This document shows, piece after piece, positions 1 to 6,912 of a stretch of DNA of 7,887 nt. Position numbers and translations under genes: made by a program. The number at the start of each line of letters is the position of its first letter. Positions within the stretch are counted from its first letter, which is position 1. Origin of the DNA: Paracoccaceae bacterium. Its GTDB lineage: Bacteria > Pseudomonadota > Alphaproteobacteria > Rhodobacterales > Rhodobacteraceae. Under the pieces are notes generated by a model. It did no database searches. It had not been told where the DNA came from and worked only from the letters and a program-made list of their open reading frames with translations. Where the stretch lies: assembly GCA_003565055.1 (NCBI GenBank), contig PXDM01000180.1, positions 1 through 7,887 on the forward strand. The letters run 5' to 3'.

Positions 1-748
1 CTATCTGACCTCGTTGCTCTTCGCAAATTTCGCGCCCGGCCTGTTCGGGTTCTATTTCTTCGTGGCCATCATCCTGGCTTTCCTCGCTGCCGGGCTGATG
101 GGCATTCTGGTCGAATGGAGCCTGATACGGCACCTCTATCGCAGACCGCTCGACACATTGCTGGCCACCTGGGGGCTATCGCTGGTCTTGCAACAGGTCT
201 ACCGCTCGGTCTTCGGTCCGCGCGAAGTGGGTGTCCGGATCCCGGAATGGCTGAGGGGCTCCTATCAGGTGACCGATATGGTCGAAATCCCCATCAACGG
301 GGTTTTCGTCATGACGCTCGCAATAGCGATCGCAGCAGCCGTCTACTATCTGATGTACCGGTCCAGTTGGGGCCTGCAGGTCCGCGCCATTAATCAGAAC
401 CGGGTGATGGCGGATGCTGTCGGAATCAATACAAGCATGACGGACCGGCTGACCTTCGGGCTGGGCTGCGGGGTCGCAGGTGTTGCCGGGTCAGCCTTCA
501 CCATGATCGCATCGACCGGACCGACAGCAGGTCAAGCGTATATCGTGGACACATTCCTGATCGTTGTCTTTGGCGGTGCAGGCAGTTTCTTCGGCACCAT
601 CGCTTCTGCCTTCTCGATCAGTCAGACCCAGTCCATTCTCGAATTCTTCCTCTCGGGCTCTATGGCAAAAGTTATCACATTGCTGATCGTGATCGGCATC
701 CTGATGGTGCGCCCGCAAGGTCTGTTCACACTGAAACTGCGCAAATGA
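1..748 (+). CDS. urtB: Urea/short-chain amide ABC transporter permease UrtB, 5' end missing
   Basis: Inner-membrane permease of a branched-chain amino acid (HAAT/LivH) type importer, specialised in the Urt/Fmd branch for urea and short amides. The reading frame is open to the left edge (residues YLTS precede the first possible internal start TTG at 14), so the gene is truncated by the window and no start can be given. About 248 residues are visible: hydrophobic helices around FYFFVAIILAFLAAGL, then LATWGLSLVLQQVYRSVFGP, which is typical of UrtB, then a loop with RAINQNRVMADAVGI that corresponds to the cytoplasmic coupling loop contacting the ATPases. Glycine-rich helices follow, and the end is VRPQGLF, the usual LivH/UrtB tail. 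The stop lies 17 bases before the preferred urtC start and overlaps an alternative ATG in an ATGA. The UrtB rather than LivH call rests on the local motifs and on the formamidase genes downstream. Confidence 0.93.
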   Translation, partial: YLTSLLFANFAPGLFGFYFFVAIILAFLAAGLMGILVEWSLIRHLYRRPLDTLLATWGLSLVLQQVYRSVFGPREVGVRIPEWLRGSYQVTDMVEIPINGVFVMTLAIAIAAAVYYLMYRSSWGLQVRAINQNRVMADAVGINTSMTDRLTFGLGCGVAGVAGSAFTMIASTGPTAGQAYIVDTFLIVVFGGAGSFFGTIASAFSISQTQSILEFFLSGSMAKVITLLIVIGILMVRPQGLFTLKLRK

Positions 749-751
749 TCC

Positions 752-757
752 AGAGGT
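752..757 (+). promoter_or_regulatory. Ribosome binding site deciding the urtC start
   Basis: AGAGGT lies 8 bases before the ATG at 766. The alternative ATG at 745 overlaps the urtB stop (ATGA) but has no purine-rich SD in the 15 bases before it. This favours 766, although translational coupling from 745 cannot be excluded. Confidence 0.5.
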
Positions 758-765
758 CAGACATC

Positions 766-1902
766 ATGCATGCTCGCTCCAAATCCCGTTTCATGTCGCT
801 CGAGGAGGTGATCTATCTCGGCCTGCTCGCGGTGCTGGTTCTCGTGATCTTTCCACTGGCTCTGGAACCCTTCCGCCTGAACTTGGTGGGAAAATACCTG
901 ACCTTCGCCTTCGTGGCGCTGGGGTTGGTGCTGTGCTGGGGGGCGGGCGGGATCCTCAGCCTGGGCCAGGGCGTGTTTTTCGGGCTGGGCGGCTATTGCA
1001 TGGCCATGTTCCTCAAGCTTGAAGCGTCAACCCCAGAAGCGACGGCCATCCAGTCCACGCCCGGCATCCCCGATTTCATGGACTGGAACCGGATCCGCGA
1101 GCTGCCCTGGTGGTGGGAGCCGTTCTACTCATTGTCGTTCACCTTGCTCGCTGTGGTACTGGTGCCGACCATCTTTGCCTATCTGATCGGCACAGCCATG
1201 TTCCGGCGGCGGGTCGGCGGGGTCTATTTCGCCATCATCACCCAGGCAATCGCAGCGATTGCGACCATTCTGATCATCGGCCAGCAGGGCTTTACCGGCG
1301 GGGCCAATGGCATTACCGATCTGCGCACGCTCAAGGGGTGGGACATCGGGTCTGACAGCGCCAAGAACACGCTCTATTTTGTCAACGCGATCCTGCTCTT
1401 CGCCTGCCTGCTTTTCGCGCAATTCGTGCGTCGCTCGAAACTGGGCCGACTTCTGGTCGCAGTGCGTGACCAGGAAGACCGCGTGCGCTTTTCGGGCTAT
1501 GACGTTGCCAGTTTCAAGATCTTCGTCTTCTGCCTTGGGGCGGCCTTTGCGGGAATCGGGGGAGCAATGTTCACATTGCAGGTCGGCTTCATGTCGCCCT
1601 CGATCATCGGGATCGTCCCGTCCATCGAAATGGTGATTTTCGCGGCTGTCGGCGGTCGTCTGTCGCTCTTTGGCGCCGTCTATGGTGCGCTACTGGTCAA
1701 TTACGCCAAGGACTGGATGGGCGAGAGCTATCCGCAGCTCTGGCTCTTCGGATTGGGGGCGCTGTTCATCGCCGTGGTCATGGCATTCCCGAACGGGCTG
1801 GCCGGTGTCTGGAGCGAACGGATCATGCCGAGGCTGCGAAAGCTCTGGTCCCGTTCCGCGTGCCCCGAGGTCCCCTTGTCGAAGAAATCCCCGGCAGAGT
1901 GA
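766..1902 (+). CDS. urtC: Urea/short-chain amide ABC transporter permease UrtC
   Basis: Second inner-membrane permease subunit, pairing with UrtB to form the channel for urea or short amides. From ATG 766 it is 378 residues; ATG 745 would give 385, and both are normal for UrtC. A short basic N-terminus precedes many hydrophobic helices. The motif GGILSLGQGVFFGLGGY is the conserved LivM/UrtC segment. A Trp-rich periplasmic loop (ELPWWWEPFY) and GGANGITDL are typical of UrtC. The cytoplasmic loop AVRDQEDRVRFSGYDV is the ATPase-coupling region. The C-terminus is polar and probably cytoplasmic. It lies between urtB and urtD with an 8-base gap to urtD, so it is co-transcribed with them. No defect is seen. 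Confidence 0.93.
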   Translation: MHARSKSRFMSLEEVIYLGLLAVLVLVIFPLALEPFRLNLVGKYLTFAFVALGLVLCWGAGGILSLGQGVFFGLGGYCMAMFLKLEASTPEATAIQSTPGIPDFMDWNRIRELPWWWEPFYSLSFTLLAVVLVPTIFAYLIGTAMFRRRVGGVYFAIITQAIAAIATILIIGQQGFTGGANGITDLRTLKGWDIGSDSAKNTLYFVNAILLFACLLFAQFVRRSKLGRLLVAVRDQEDRVRFSGYDVASFKIFVFCLGAAFAGIGGAMFTLQVGFMSPSIIGIVPSIEMVIFAAVGGRLSLFGAVYGALLVNYAKDWMGESYPQLWLFGLGALFIAVVMAFPNGLAGVWSERIMPRLRKLWSRSACPEVPLSKKSPAE

Positions 1903-1910
1903 GGTAACCC

Positions 1911-2663
1911 ATGGCCACCCCATATAACAAGAATTTCGTGCTGATGGTCGAGGACCTGACTGTCTCATTCGACGGATTCAAGGCGATCGACAATCTGAGC
2001 TTCTATGTCAAACCCAACGAATGCAGCGTGGTCATCGGCCCCAATGGTGCAGGCAAGACGACACTGCTGGACCTGATTTGCGGGCGCACCCGCGCGACGG
2101 CTGGTGTGATCAATTTCAAGGGCCAGGAACTGCAGAAGATGCGCGAGGACAAGATCGTCCATGCCGGCGTCGGGCGGAAATTCCAGACACCCTCGGTCTA
2201 TGAGGATCTGACCGTCTTCGAGAATCTGGAACTGAATTTCCCTCGCGGGCACCGTATCCTTGGATCGCTGTTTTTTCGTCGCGCGCCAGATGTGCGTGCG
2301 CGGATCGAGGAAATCGCCGCGAAGATTTTCCTGTCAGATCATCTTGATGAGCGCGCAGGCTTTCTCAGCCATGGGCAGAAGCAATGGCTGGAAATCGGTC
2401 TGCTGCTGATACAGGATCCCGAGCTTCTTTTGCTCGATGAGCCCGTTGCGGGCATGTCCGTCGCGGAACGCAAGAAAACAGCCGAATTGCTGAGCGATAT
2501 CATCTCGCAAAGATCGGTCATCGTGATCGAGCATGACATGGGTTTCGTGAAGGACATCGCGACGCGCGTGACGGTTCTTCATCAGGGCAGGAAACTGTCT
2601 GAGGGCTCCATGGATCATGTCCAGAACGACCCCAAGGTCATCGAAGTTTATCTTGGACATTGA
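1911..2663 (+). CDS. urtD: Urea/short-chain amide ABC transporter ATP-binding protein UrtD
   Basis: Cytoplasmic ATPase subunit of the importer, 250 residues. Visible in order: Walker A GPNGAGKT (43-50), Q-loop Gln92 in GRKFQTPSVYEDL, ABC signature LSHGQKQWLEIG (from 152), Walker B LLLLDEP (172-178) and switch His208 in VIVIEHDMGFV. The signature reads LSHGQ instead of LSGGQ. That is the usual form in UrtD and separates it from LivG-type paralogues, so it is a family mark and not a lesion. ATG 1911 is supported by the GAGTGAGG purine run overlapping the urtC stop. UrtD is expected to act as a heterodimer with UrtE, encoded 12 bases downstream. Confidence 0.95.
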   Translation: MATPYNKNFVLMVEDLTVSFDGFKAIDNLSFYVKPNECSVVIGPNGAGKTTLLDLICGRTRATAGVINFKGQELQKMREDKIVHAGVGRKFQTPSVYEDLTVFENLELNFPRGHRILGSLFFRRAPDVRARIEEIAAKIFLSDHLDERAGFLSHGQKQWLEIGLLLIQDPELLLLDEPVAGMSVAERKKTAELLSDIISQRSVIVIEHDMGFVKDIATRVTVLHQGRKLSEGSMDHVQNDPKVIEVYLGH

Positions 2664-2667
2664 AGGG
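2662..2667 (+). promoter_or_regulatory. Ribosome binding site deciding the urtE start
   Basis: GAAGGG overlaps the urtD stop and sits 8 bases before ATG 2676. A TTG at 2670, two codons upstream in the same frame, would leave almost no spacing, so ATG 2676 is preferred. Confidence 0.6.
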
Positions 2668-2675
2668 ATTTGGAG

Positions 2676-3365
2676 ATGCTGAATATCTCGTCACTCCGCG
2701 CAGCCTACGGACAGAGCGAAGTTCTGCATGGGGTCGATATGTCCGTCCAGCCCGGCGAGATCGTCGCCATCATGGGGCGCAACGGGATGGGCAAGACCAC
2801 GCTGATGAAAACCCTGATGGGTATCATTCCCGAAAAAGACGGCGCGATCTCGGTTGGCGCAGAGCACCTGACCGGGCTCAAGCCGCATCAACGTGTGGCG
2901 CGCGGAATTGCCTATGTGCCGCAGGGGCGCATGATCTTTTCGGCCATGACCGTTCAGGAAAATGTCGAAAGCGGGCTGATCGTCACCGGAAAATCCAGGG
3001 TTCCCGACGACATATATGAATTGTTCCCGGTTCTGCTGGAGATGAAGAACCGGCGCGGGGGCAATCTGTCGGGCGGGCAGCAACAGCAACTCGCCATTGC
3101 ACGGGCCCTGGCCTCCGACCCCAAGGTATTGTTGCTCGATGAGCCGACCGAGGGGATTCAGCCCTCGATCATCCGCGACATGGCCCGCACGCTGCGCAAG
3201 ATCCGCGATGAGAAGGGGCTGACCATCGTCGTCTCAGAACAGGTACTGAGCTTCGCGCTGGATGTGGCGGACCGGGTTCTGGTCATGGAGAGCGGGCGGT
3301 TTGTCCATGAGAGCCCGCGCGCCGGCATCGATGAAGCGAAAGTCGCAAAATTTCTTTCCGTTTAA
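2676..3365 (+). CDS. urtE: Urea/short-chain amide ABC transporter ATP-binding protein UrtE
   Basis: Second cytoplasmic ATPase of the importer, 229 residues from ATG 2676, the usual LivF/UrtE size. Motifs in order: Walker A GRNGMGKT (34-41), Q-loop Gln83 in AYVPQGRMIF, signature LSGGQQQQLAIARAL (from 131), Walker B VLLLDEP (151-157) followed by TEGIQPSI, a UrtE hallmark. The switch position after beta-strand VVS is Gln189 (SEQ) instead of His, as is common in LivF/UrtE proteins. The heterodimer therefore has one canonical switch (UrtD His208) and one altered one. It is 12 bases after urtD and 23 before fmdA, in the same operon. Confidence 0.95.
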   Translation: MLNISSLRAAYGQSEVLHGVDMSVQPGEIVAIMGRNGMGKTTLMKTLMGIIPEKDGAISVGAEHLTGLKPHQRVARGIAYVPQGRMIFSAMTVQENVESGLIVTGKSRVPDDIYELFPVLLEMKNRRGGNLSGGQQQQLAIARALASDPKVLLLDEPTEGIQPSIIRDMARTLRKIRDEKGLTIVVSEQVLSFALDVADRVLVMESGRFVHESPRAGIDEAKVAKFLSV

Positions 3366-3376
3366 CCCCGTCAGAA

Positions 3377-3383
3377 AAGGAGG
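3377..3383 (+). promoter_or_regulatory. Strong ribosome binding site of fmdA
   Basis: AAGGAGG, a full match to the anti-SD core, lies 5 bases before ATG 3389. It is the strongest SD seen in the operon and suggests the enzyme is translated more than the transporter subunits. That last point is inference. Confidence 0.65.
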
Positions 3384-3388
3384 ACCTC

Positions 3389-4618
3389 ATGGCCGAAACA
3401 CTGATTTCTGTCGATCTGACACAAAGCCCTCATACCAACGAGAATATCCACAATCGCTGGCACCCGGATATTCCAATCAATGTCTGGGTCAATCCGGGCG
3501 ATGATTTCCGCATCGAGACCTATGACTGGACCGGCGGGCAGATCAAGAATGACGATGATGCCAGCGATGTGCGCGATGTGGAACTGGAGCAGGTGCATTA
3601 CCTGTCCGGCCCGATTGGTGTGAAAGGTGCCGAGCCCGGTGATCTGCTGGTTGTCGAGATTCTGGATATCGGTGCAAAGGATGACAGTCTGTGGGGGTTC
3701 AACGGGTTTTTCTCGAAGCAGAATGGCGGCGGTTTTCTGACCGAGCATTTCCCTGAAGCGCAAAAATCAATCTGGGATTTCGAGGGCATGTTCACCCGCT
3801 CGCGTCATGTTCCGGGTGTGCGCTATGCGGGGTTGATCCATCCCGGCCTAATCGGATGTTTGCCCGACCGCAAGATGCTGGATCTTTGGAACAAGCGCGA
3901 GGCTGGGCTTGTTGCCACTGATCCCGAGCGAGTTCCGCCTTTGGCCGCCTTGCCCAATACCCAAAGCGCGCATATGGGCGCAATGACCGGAGAGGCGCGG
4001 GATGCGGCCGCGGCAGAAGGGGCGCGCACGGTTCCCCCGCGCGAGCATGGCGGGAATTGCGACATCAAGGATCTCAGCCGCGGATCGACCTGCTATTTTC
4101 CCGTCTATGTCGATGGCGCGGGCCTGTCGATGGGCGATCTGCATTTCAGTCAGGGCGATGGCGAGATCACCTTCTGCGGGGCGATCGAAATGGCGGGCTG
4201 GTTGCACCTGAAAGTGTCGCTTATCAAGGATGGCATGACAAAATACGGAATCCGCAACCCGATTTTCAAACCCTCTCCGATGACGCCGAAATATGATGAT
4301 TACCTGATTTTCGAGGGGATTTCGGTCGATGAAAACGGCGCGCAGCATTATCTGGATGTGCATGTCGCCTATCGGCAAGCCTGCCTGAATGCCATCGAAT
4401 ATCTGAAGAAATTCGGCTACACGGGCGCGCAGGCTTACGCCATTCTGGGCACGGCACCTGTGCAGGGGCATATTTCGGGGGTTGTCGATATTCCGAATGC
4501 CTGTGCGACCTTGTGGCTGCCGACGGATATTTTCGAATGGGACATGATGCCCAATGCCAAGGGCCCGCAGAAATACCTTGATGGATCCATCGATGTGCCG
4601 CTTGCTCCTGATCTGTGA
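3389..4618 (+). CDS. fmdA: Formamidase, acetamidase/formamidase (FmdA/AmdA) family
   Basis: Cytoplasmic amidohydrolase converting formamide to formate and ammonia; some relatives also take acetamide or other short amides. It has 409 residues, close to the length I recall for Methylophilus FmdA. Family marks include HNRWHPDIP near the N-terminus, the region GPIGVKGAEPGDLLVVEI (about 74-91), the long insertion typical of FmdA at about 100-170 (FFSKQNGGGFLTEHFP; HPGLIG), the REHGGNCDIK core (HGGN at 220-223) and GDLHFSQGDGEITFCG (249-264). The family is unrelated to nitrilase-type amidases such as AmiF. Start ATG 3389 is fixed by an AAGGAGG SD. It follows urtE by 23 bases and is followed by fmdB, matching the fmd arrangement known from methylotrophs, where transporter, formamidase and FmdB are co-encoded. 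Formamide is the most likely substrate, but substrate range cannot be read from sequence. Confidence 0.95.
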   Translation: MAETLISVDLTQSPHTNENIHNRWHPDIPINVWVNPGDDFRIETYDWTGGQIKNDDDASDVRDVELEQVHYLSGPIGVKGAEPGDLLVVEILDIGAKDDSLWGFNGFFSKQNGGGFLTEHFPEAQKSIWDFEGMFTRSRHVPGVRYAGLIHPGLIGCLPDRKMLDLWNKREAGLVATDPERVPPLAALPNTQSAHMGAMTGEARDAAAAEGARTVPPREHGGNCDIKDLSRGSTCYFPVYVDGAGLSMGDLHFSQGDGEITFCGAIEMAGWLHLKVSLIKDGMTKYGIRNPIFKPSPMTPKYDDYLIFEGISVDENGAQHYLDVHVAYRQACLNAIEYLKKFGYTGAQAYAILGTAPVQGHISGVVDIPNACATLWLPTDIFEWDMMPNAKGPQKYLDGSIDVPLAPDL

Positions 4619-4622
4619 AGGG
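4617..4622 (+). promoter_or_regulatory. Ribosome binding site deciding the fmdB start
   Basis: GAAGGG overlaps the fmdA stop and lies 7 bases before ATG 4630. A GTG at 4615 in the same frame overlaps the fmdA stop, but it would add five residues ahead of the conserved MPTYEYRC start and has no SD. Confidence 0.6.
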
Positions 4623-4629
4623 TGTGATC

Positions 4630-4965
4630 ATGCCGACATATGAGTATCGATGCGACGTCCATGGCGTATTCGCGCAGTTCAGGCCGATGTCAGAATATAC
4701 CCAGCCTTGCGACTGTCCTGAATGTGGGCGTTCCTCTCCGCGTTTCATGCTGACAGTCCCACAGCTTGCCGGGATGGAGCATTCGCGGCGCGTTGCACAT
4801 GCGACAAACGAGCGGTCGGCGGACAGTCCGAAAACCACTGCAACCCATGGACCGGGATGCGCCTGTTGTTCAGGTACGTCAAAAGGAAAATCGCGCAAGA
4901 CCTTGCACCGACCGGACGGGTCAAAAAGCTTCCCATCATCTCGCCCTTGGATGATCTCTCATTGA
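4630..4965 (+). CDS. fmdB: FmdB-family zinc-ribbon protein
   Basis: Small protein (111 residues) of the FmdB family, first described in Methylophilus as a putative regulator of amide use; its biochemical role is unsettled. It begins MPTYEYRC, the family signature. The expected zinc ribbon has Cys8 and a second half CPEC (Cys29, Cys32), with an extra Cys27. The usual first C-x2-C is here C8-D-V-H11, so the metal site would be C-H-C-C if it binds zinc. After a polar, probably disordered stretch comes GPGCACC (Cys77, 79, 80), a second cysteine cluster, and the tail RPWMISH. The gene starts 11 bases after fmdA and ends just before the operon hairpin. A regulatory or chaperone-like role for the formamidase is plausible but not shown. 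Confidence 0.9.
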   Translation: MPTYEYRCDVHGVFAQFRPMSEYTQPCDCPECGRSSPRFMLTVPQLAGMEHSRRVAHATNERSADSPKTTATHGPGCACCSGTSKGKSRKTLHRPDGSKSFPSSRPWMISH

Positions 4966-4970
4966 GCATT

Positions 4971-4997
4971 GGCAGGGGCGGCCAGACCGCCCCTGCC
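4971..4997. terminator. Hairpin between convergent fmdB and amiF, probable bidirectional terminator
   Basis: GGCAGGGGCGG (4971-4981) pairs perfectly with CCGCCCCTGCC (4987-4997) around the 5-base loop CCAGA, an 11-bp GC-rich stem. It lies 5 bases after the fmdB stop and 7 bases beyond the amiF stop, as expected for a shared terminator of converging genes. No strong T run follows on either strand, so it is not a textbook intrinsic terminator; it may pause polymerase or protect 3' ends. Confidence 0.7.
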
Positions 4998-5004
4998 CCA
5001 CAGT

Positions 5005-6033
5005 CTATTCCGCAGCCTTTGCCGCCAGATCCGGCATTGGCCCGAGTTGCACGCCATCAGGGTAGTATTTCCACCCGTCGCGGATCCGAATCTTGTTATC
5101 CCAGGGCAGCTGGTATTCTCCGTTTGCAAGATCGCGGACCCATGTCAGATAATTCTCGCGCTCACCGCCGGGCTTGCCGACATAGGCACGACAGCCGAGG
5201 TTGAAGATATTGTTCTCCAGTGCCCAGTTCTCGCGCGCCTTGTCCACCATCCGCGGGAACAGTTCCGCCGTCACGATCTCCCATGGATTGCGATGGCCCT
5301 GCTGGATCACATTCCCATCGTAGTTGCAGACGGTTCCTTCGCCGAAATAATAGAACACTCCGTCATACCCGGCGAGATTGACAGAAATCGTATACATGAG
5401 ATTCTGCCAGGCATTGGTCTTGTTGGTCCATATCCACTGATCATTGACCTGTGTTGAATAGCCCGAAATGCGGATATAAACATTGGCGCCCTTATAGGCC
5501 GCTTCACGCGCAAGCTCCGGGAACATGCCGTCGTGACAGATGCAGACGGCCAGCTTGGAGCCTTTGGGGCCATCGCAGACCGGCATGCCGAAATTGCCCG
5601 GTGACCATGGCTCGATGGGAACCCATGGTTGCAGCTTCCGGTAATGCAGGGCAATCTCGCCCTGATCATTAATGATGATCGCAGTATTGTAGGGGGGCAG
5701 ACTCGGGTCTTCGTTCTTTTCCATGAGTGAAAAGACTCCCCAGACCGCATTGTCTCGACAGGCTGCCTTGAACTGCCCGATTTCGGGCGAGTCGATCGTC
5801 AGCAGCATTTCGTCATAGGTCCAGATCTTTGTGTTCAGGCCCTGAGTGGAGTATTCCGGCAACACGATCAGTTCCACATCCGGGTACCCCGCCTTCGTGG
5901 ATGCGACCGCTTTGCAGATTTGATCGACCTGAACCTGGATGTCGTTTGGGCCAGTGATGACCGGTACCGGATACTGTATCATCGCGCAAAGCAGCGCCTC
6001 GTCCCAGGCGCTTACGCTCCCCGTGCTTCCCAT
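5005..6033 (-). CDS. amiF: Formamidase AmiF, nitrilase superfamily
   Basis: Cytoplasmic C-N hydrolase producing formate and ammonia from formamide. It has 342 residues, against about 334 recalled for Helicobacter AmiF. The full catalytic triad is present: Glu60 in LPEYSTQGLN, Lys133 in YRKLQPWVP and Cys166 in CICHDGMFPE, at the same numbering recalled for the Helicobacter enzyme. IRISGYSTQV, the stretch from NAWQNLMYT to NLAGYDGVFYYFGEG, and GHRNPWEIVTAE are typical of AmiF/AmiE and argue against other nitrilase branches. AmiF rather than the aliphatic amidase AmiE is chosen because of the shorter length and the MGSTGSVS start. ATG 6033 has AGAGGAG 7 bases upstream. It converges on the urt-fmd operon, so it has its own promoter side. 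It duplicates the activity of fmdA with an unrelated fold. Confidence 0.94.
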   Translation of the reverse strand: MGSTGSVSAWDEALLCAMIQYPVPVITGPNDIQVQVDQICKAVASTKAGYPDVELIVLPEYSTQGLNTKIWTYDEMLLTIDSPEIGQFKAACRDNAVWGVFSLMEKNEDPSLPPYNTAIIINDQGEIALHYRKLQPWVPIEPWSPGNFGMPVCDGPKGSKLAVCICHDGMFPELAREAAYKGANVYIRISGYSTQVNDQWIWTNKTNAWQNLMYTISVNLAGYDGVFYYFGEGTVCNYDGNVIQQGHRNPWEIVTAELFPRMVDKARENWALENNIFNLGCRAYVGKPGGERENYLTWVRDLANGEYQLPWDNKIRIRDGWKYYPDGVQLGPMPDLAAKAAE

Positions 6034-6040
6034 GTTGAGT

Positions 6041-6047
6041 CTCCTCT
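6041..6047 (-). promoter_or_regulatory. Ribosome binding site of amiF
   Basis: On the minus strand AGAGGAG lies 7 bases before the ATG at 6033. It fixes the start and confirms the MGSTGSVS N-terminus. Confidence 0.65.
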
Positions 6048-6062
6048 ATAAAACGTAATAAC

Positions 6063-6091
6063 ATAACATTCACTTCACGAGCCTCGCACAA
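6063..6091 (-). promoter_or_regulatory. Possible sigma-70-type promoter of amiF
   Basis: On the minus strand TTGTGC (6091-6086) and TGTTAT (6068-6063) are separated by 17 bases and lie in an AT-rich patch just before the amiF SD, giving a leader of about 22 bases. Both boxes are only partial matches to consensus, and other AT-rich hexamers nearby could serve. No operator was identified. Confidence 0.3.
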
Positions 6092-6119
6092 TGGGTAGAA
6101 TTGCGTAGTCGCGCCCTCA

Positions 6120-6455
6120 TGGTAAAAAAAGGGGCTGGTTGTTAGGGTGCTCAAAAGACCTGTTGGAGCAACGCAATGACGGGCCGCTTTCCCGGTAATC
6201 TTCGGATAAACTACCGAAGCCTCGCTGTCTTCTTACCGCCCTGTTCAAAGGTGAAGGTAGCGTCGACGTGTACGGCCCATACCTGCCAGTAAACTGGCGG
6301 CACAACGTCGCAGTGCAGCTTCACCAGACCGGCCATTCGTCCATCGCGCAGCATTTTGGAGATGCCAAGGTAAGCAATGCGCAGGGAGCGGGCTTTGGAA
6401 AGTCTTCGTTTGCAGGGCAACTTAATAGCCTGTGGCGGCCCTGACCTGTCGTTGA
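6120..6455. other. Non-coding or decayed stretch between amiF and the ecfT remnant
   Basis: No intact gene is recognised here. Frames on both strands are broken by stops. The best candidate is a minus-strand frame ending at a stop near 6210 whose last part reads YLGISKMLRDGRMAGLVKLH and then CDVVPPVYWQVWAVHVDATF; it looks protein-like, but I cannot assign it to a family and see no matching start signal. Two small perfect inverted repeats occur: CTTCGG/CCGAAG (6200-6205 and 6214-6219) and GCCAGT/ACTGGC (6285-6290 and 6293-6298). A 7-base A run sits at about 6123-6129. Decayed insertion-sequence or gene-end DNA is one explanation; no terminal repeats or target duplications were found to prove it. 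Confidence 0.4.
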
Positions 6456-6902
6456 TGCCTGGGGCTGGTGCTGTTTGCCCGCGTTCTGGCCTGTGGCATG
6501 ATCTCGGCGCTGTTTGCCCTGACGACGGATGCAGGGCGGCTGGTCCGGGCGCTGATGCAACACCTGCGTCTTCCTGCCCCTGTCGGATTTGCCATCCTGC
6601 AAGCCATGCATCTGGTGCCTGATCTGGGGCGCGAGATGCAAAGCCTGCGGATGGCGCGCGCCATGCGCCAAGGGCATGCCTTGCGCCACATCCCCCGCCC
6701 AACTGAGATCATGGCGCTTGTCATCCCGCTTCTGGCCTTCGGCATCCGCCGGGCAACGCGGGCGGCAATCGCGATGGAAGCGCGCGGCCTGCATCCGGGC
6801 CGTGTCCGTAGCCCATTGCCTCAACCCGGCGTCACCAGATTGGACATGCTTGCAAGCGCCGTCGGTCTGGCTGCTCTTTGGGCCGCTCTGATGCTGGGGT
6901 GA
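6456..6902 (+). pseudogene. ECF transporter transmembrane (EcfT/CbiQ-type) protein, N-terminally truncated remnant
   Basis: About 148 residues in an open frame that begins right after an in-frame TGA (6453-6455); the first possible start is GTG 6468 with no SD. The content is the C-terminal half of an EcfT-type membrane subunit, which couples ECF ATPases to a vitamin- or metal-binding S component. A helix LGLVLFARVLACGMISALFA is followed by LTTDAGRLVRALM, the TTD-type motif. The cytoplasmic coupling helix carries RMARAMRQG, and a second AMEARGL motif follows helix EIMALVIPLLAFGIRRATRA; these are the two Ala-Arg-(Ala/Gly) motifs of EcfT. A last helix LDMLASAVGLAALWAALML precedes the stop. Full-length relatives are about 200-260 residues, so the first helices are missing, and no continuation was found in the other frames upstream. 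No ATPase or S component is next to it. A short functional protein is unlikely. Confidence 0.65.
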
Positions 6903-6912
6903 CGGCCGCAAG

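Noticed and set aside
2364..2381. UrtD signature LSHGQ as a damaged ABC motif
   Set aside because: LSHGQKQ is the normal signature form in UrtD proteins, and all other ATPase motifs are intact.
4266..4898. 210-codon minus-strand open frame opposite the end of fmdA and fmdB
   Set aside because: It is antisense to two recognised genes, and its composition (Arg, His, Ser, Pro) is that of a shadow frame.
4969..5457. 162-codon plus-strand open frame opposite amiF
   Set aside because: It lies wholly antisense to the well-supported AmiF catalytic protein and crosses the shared hairpin, with no family-like content.
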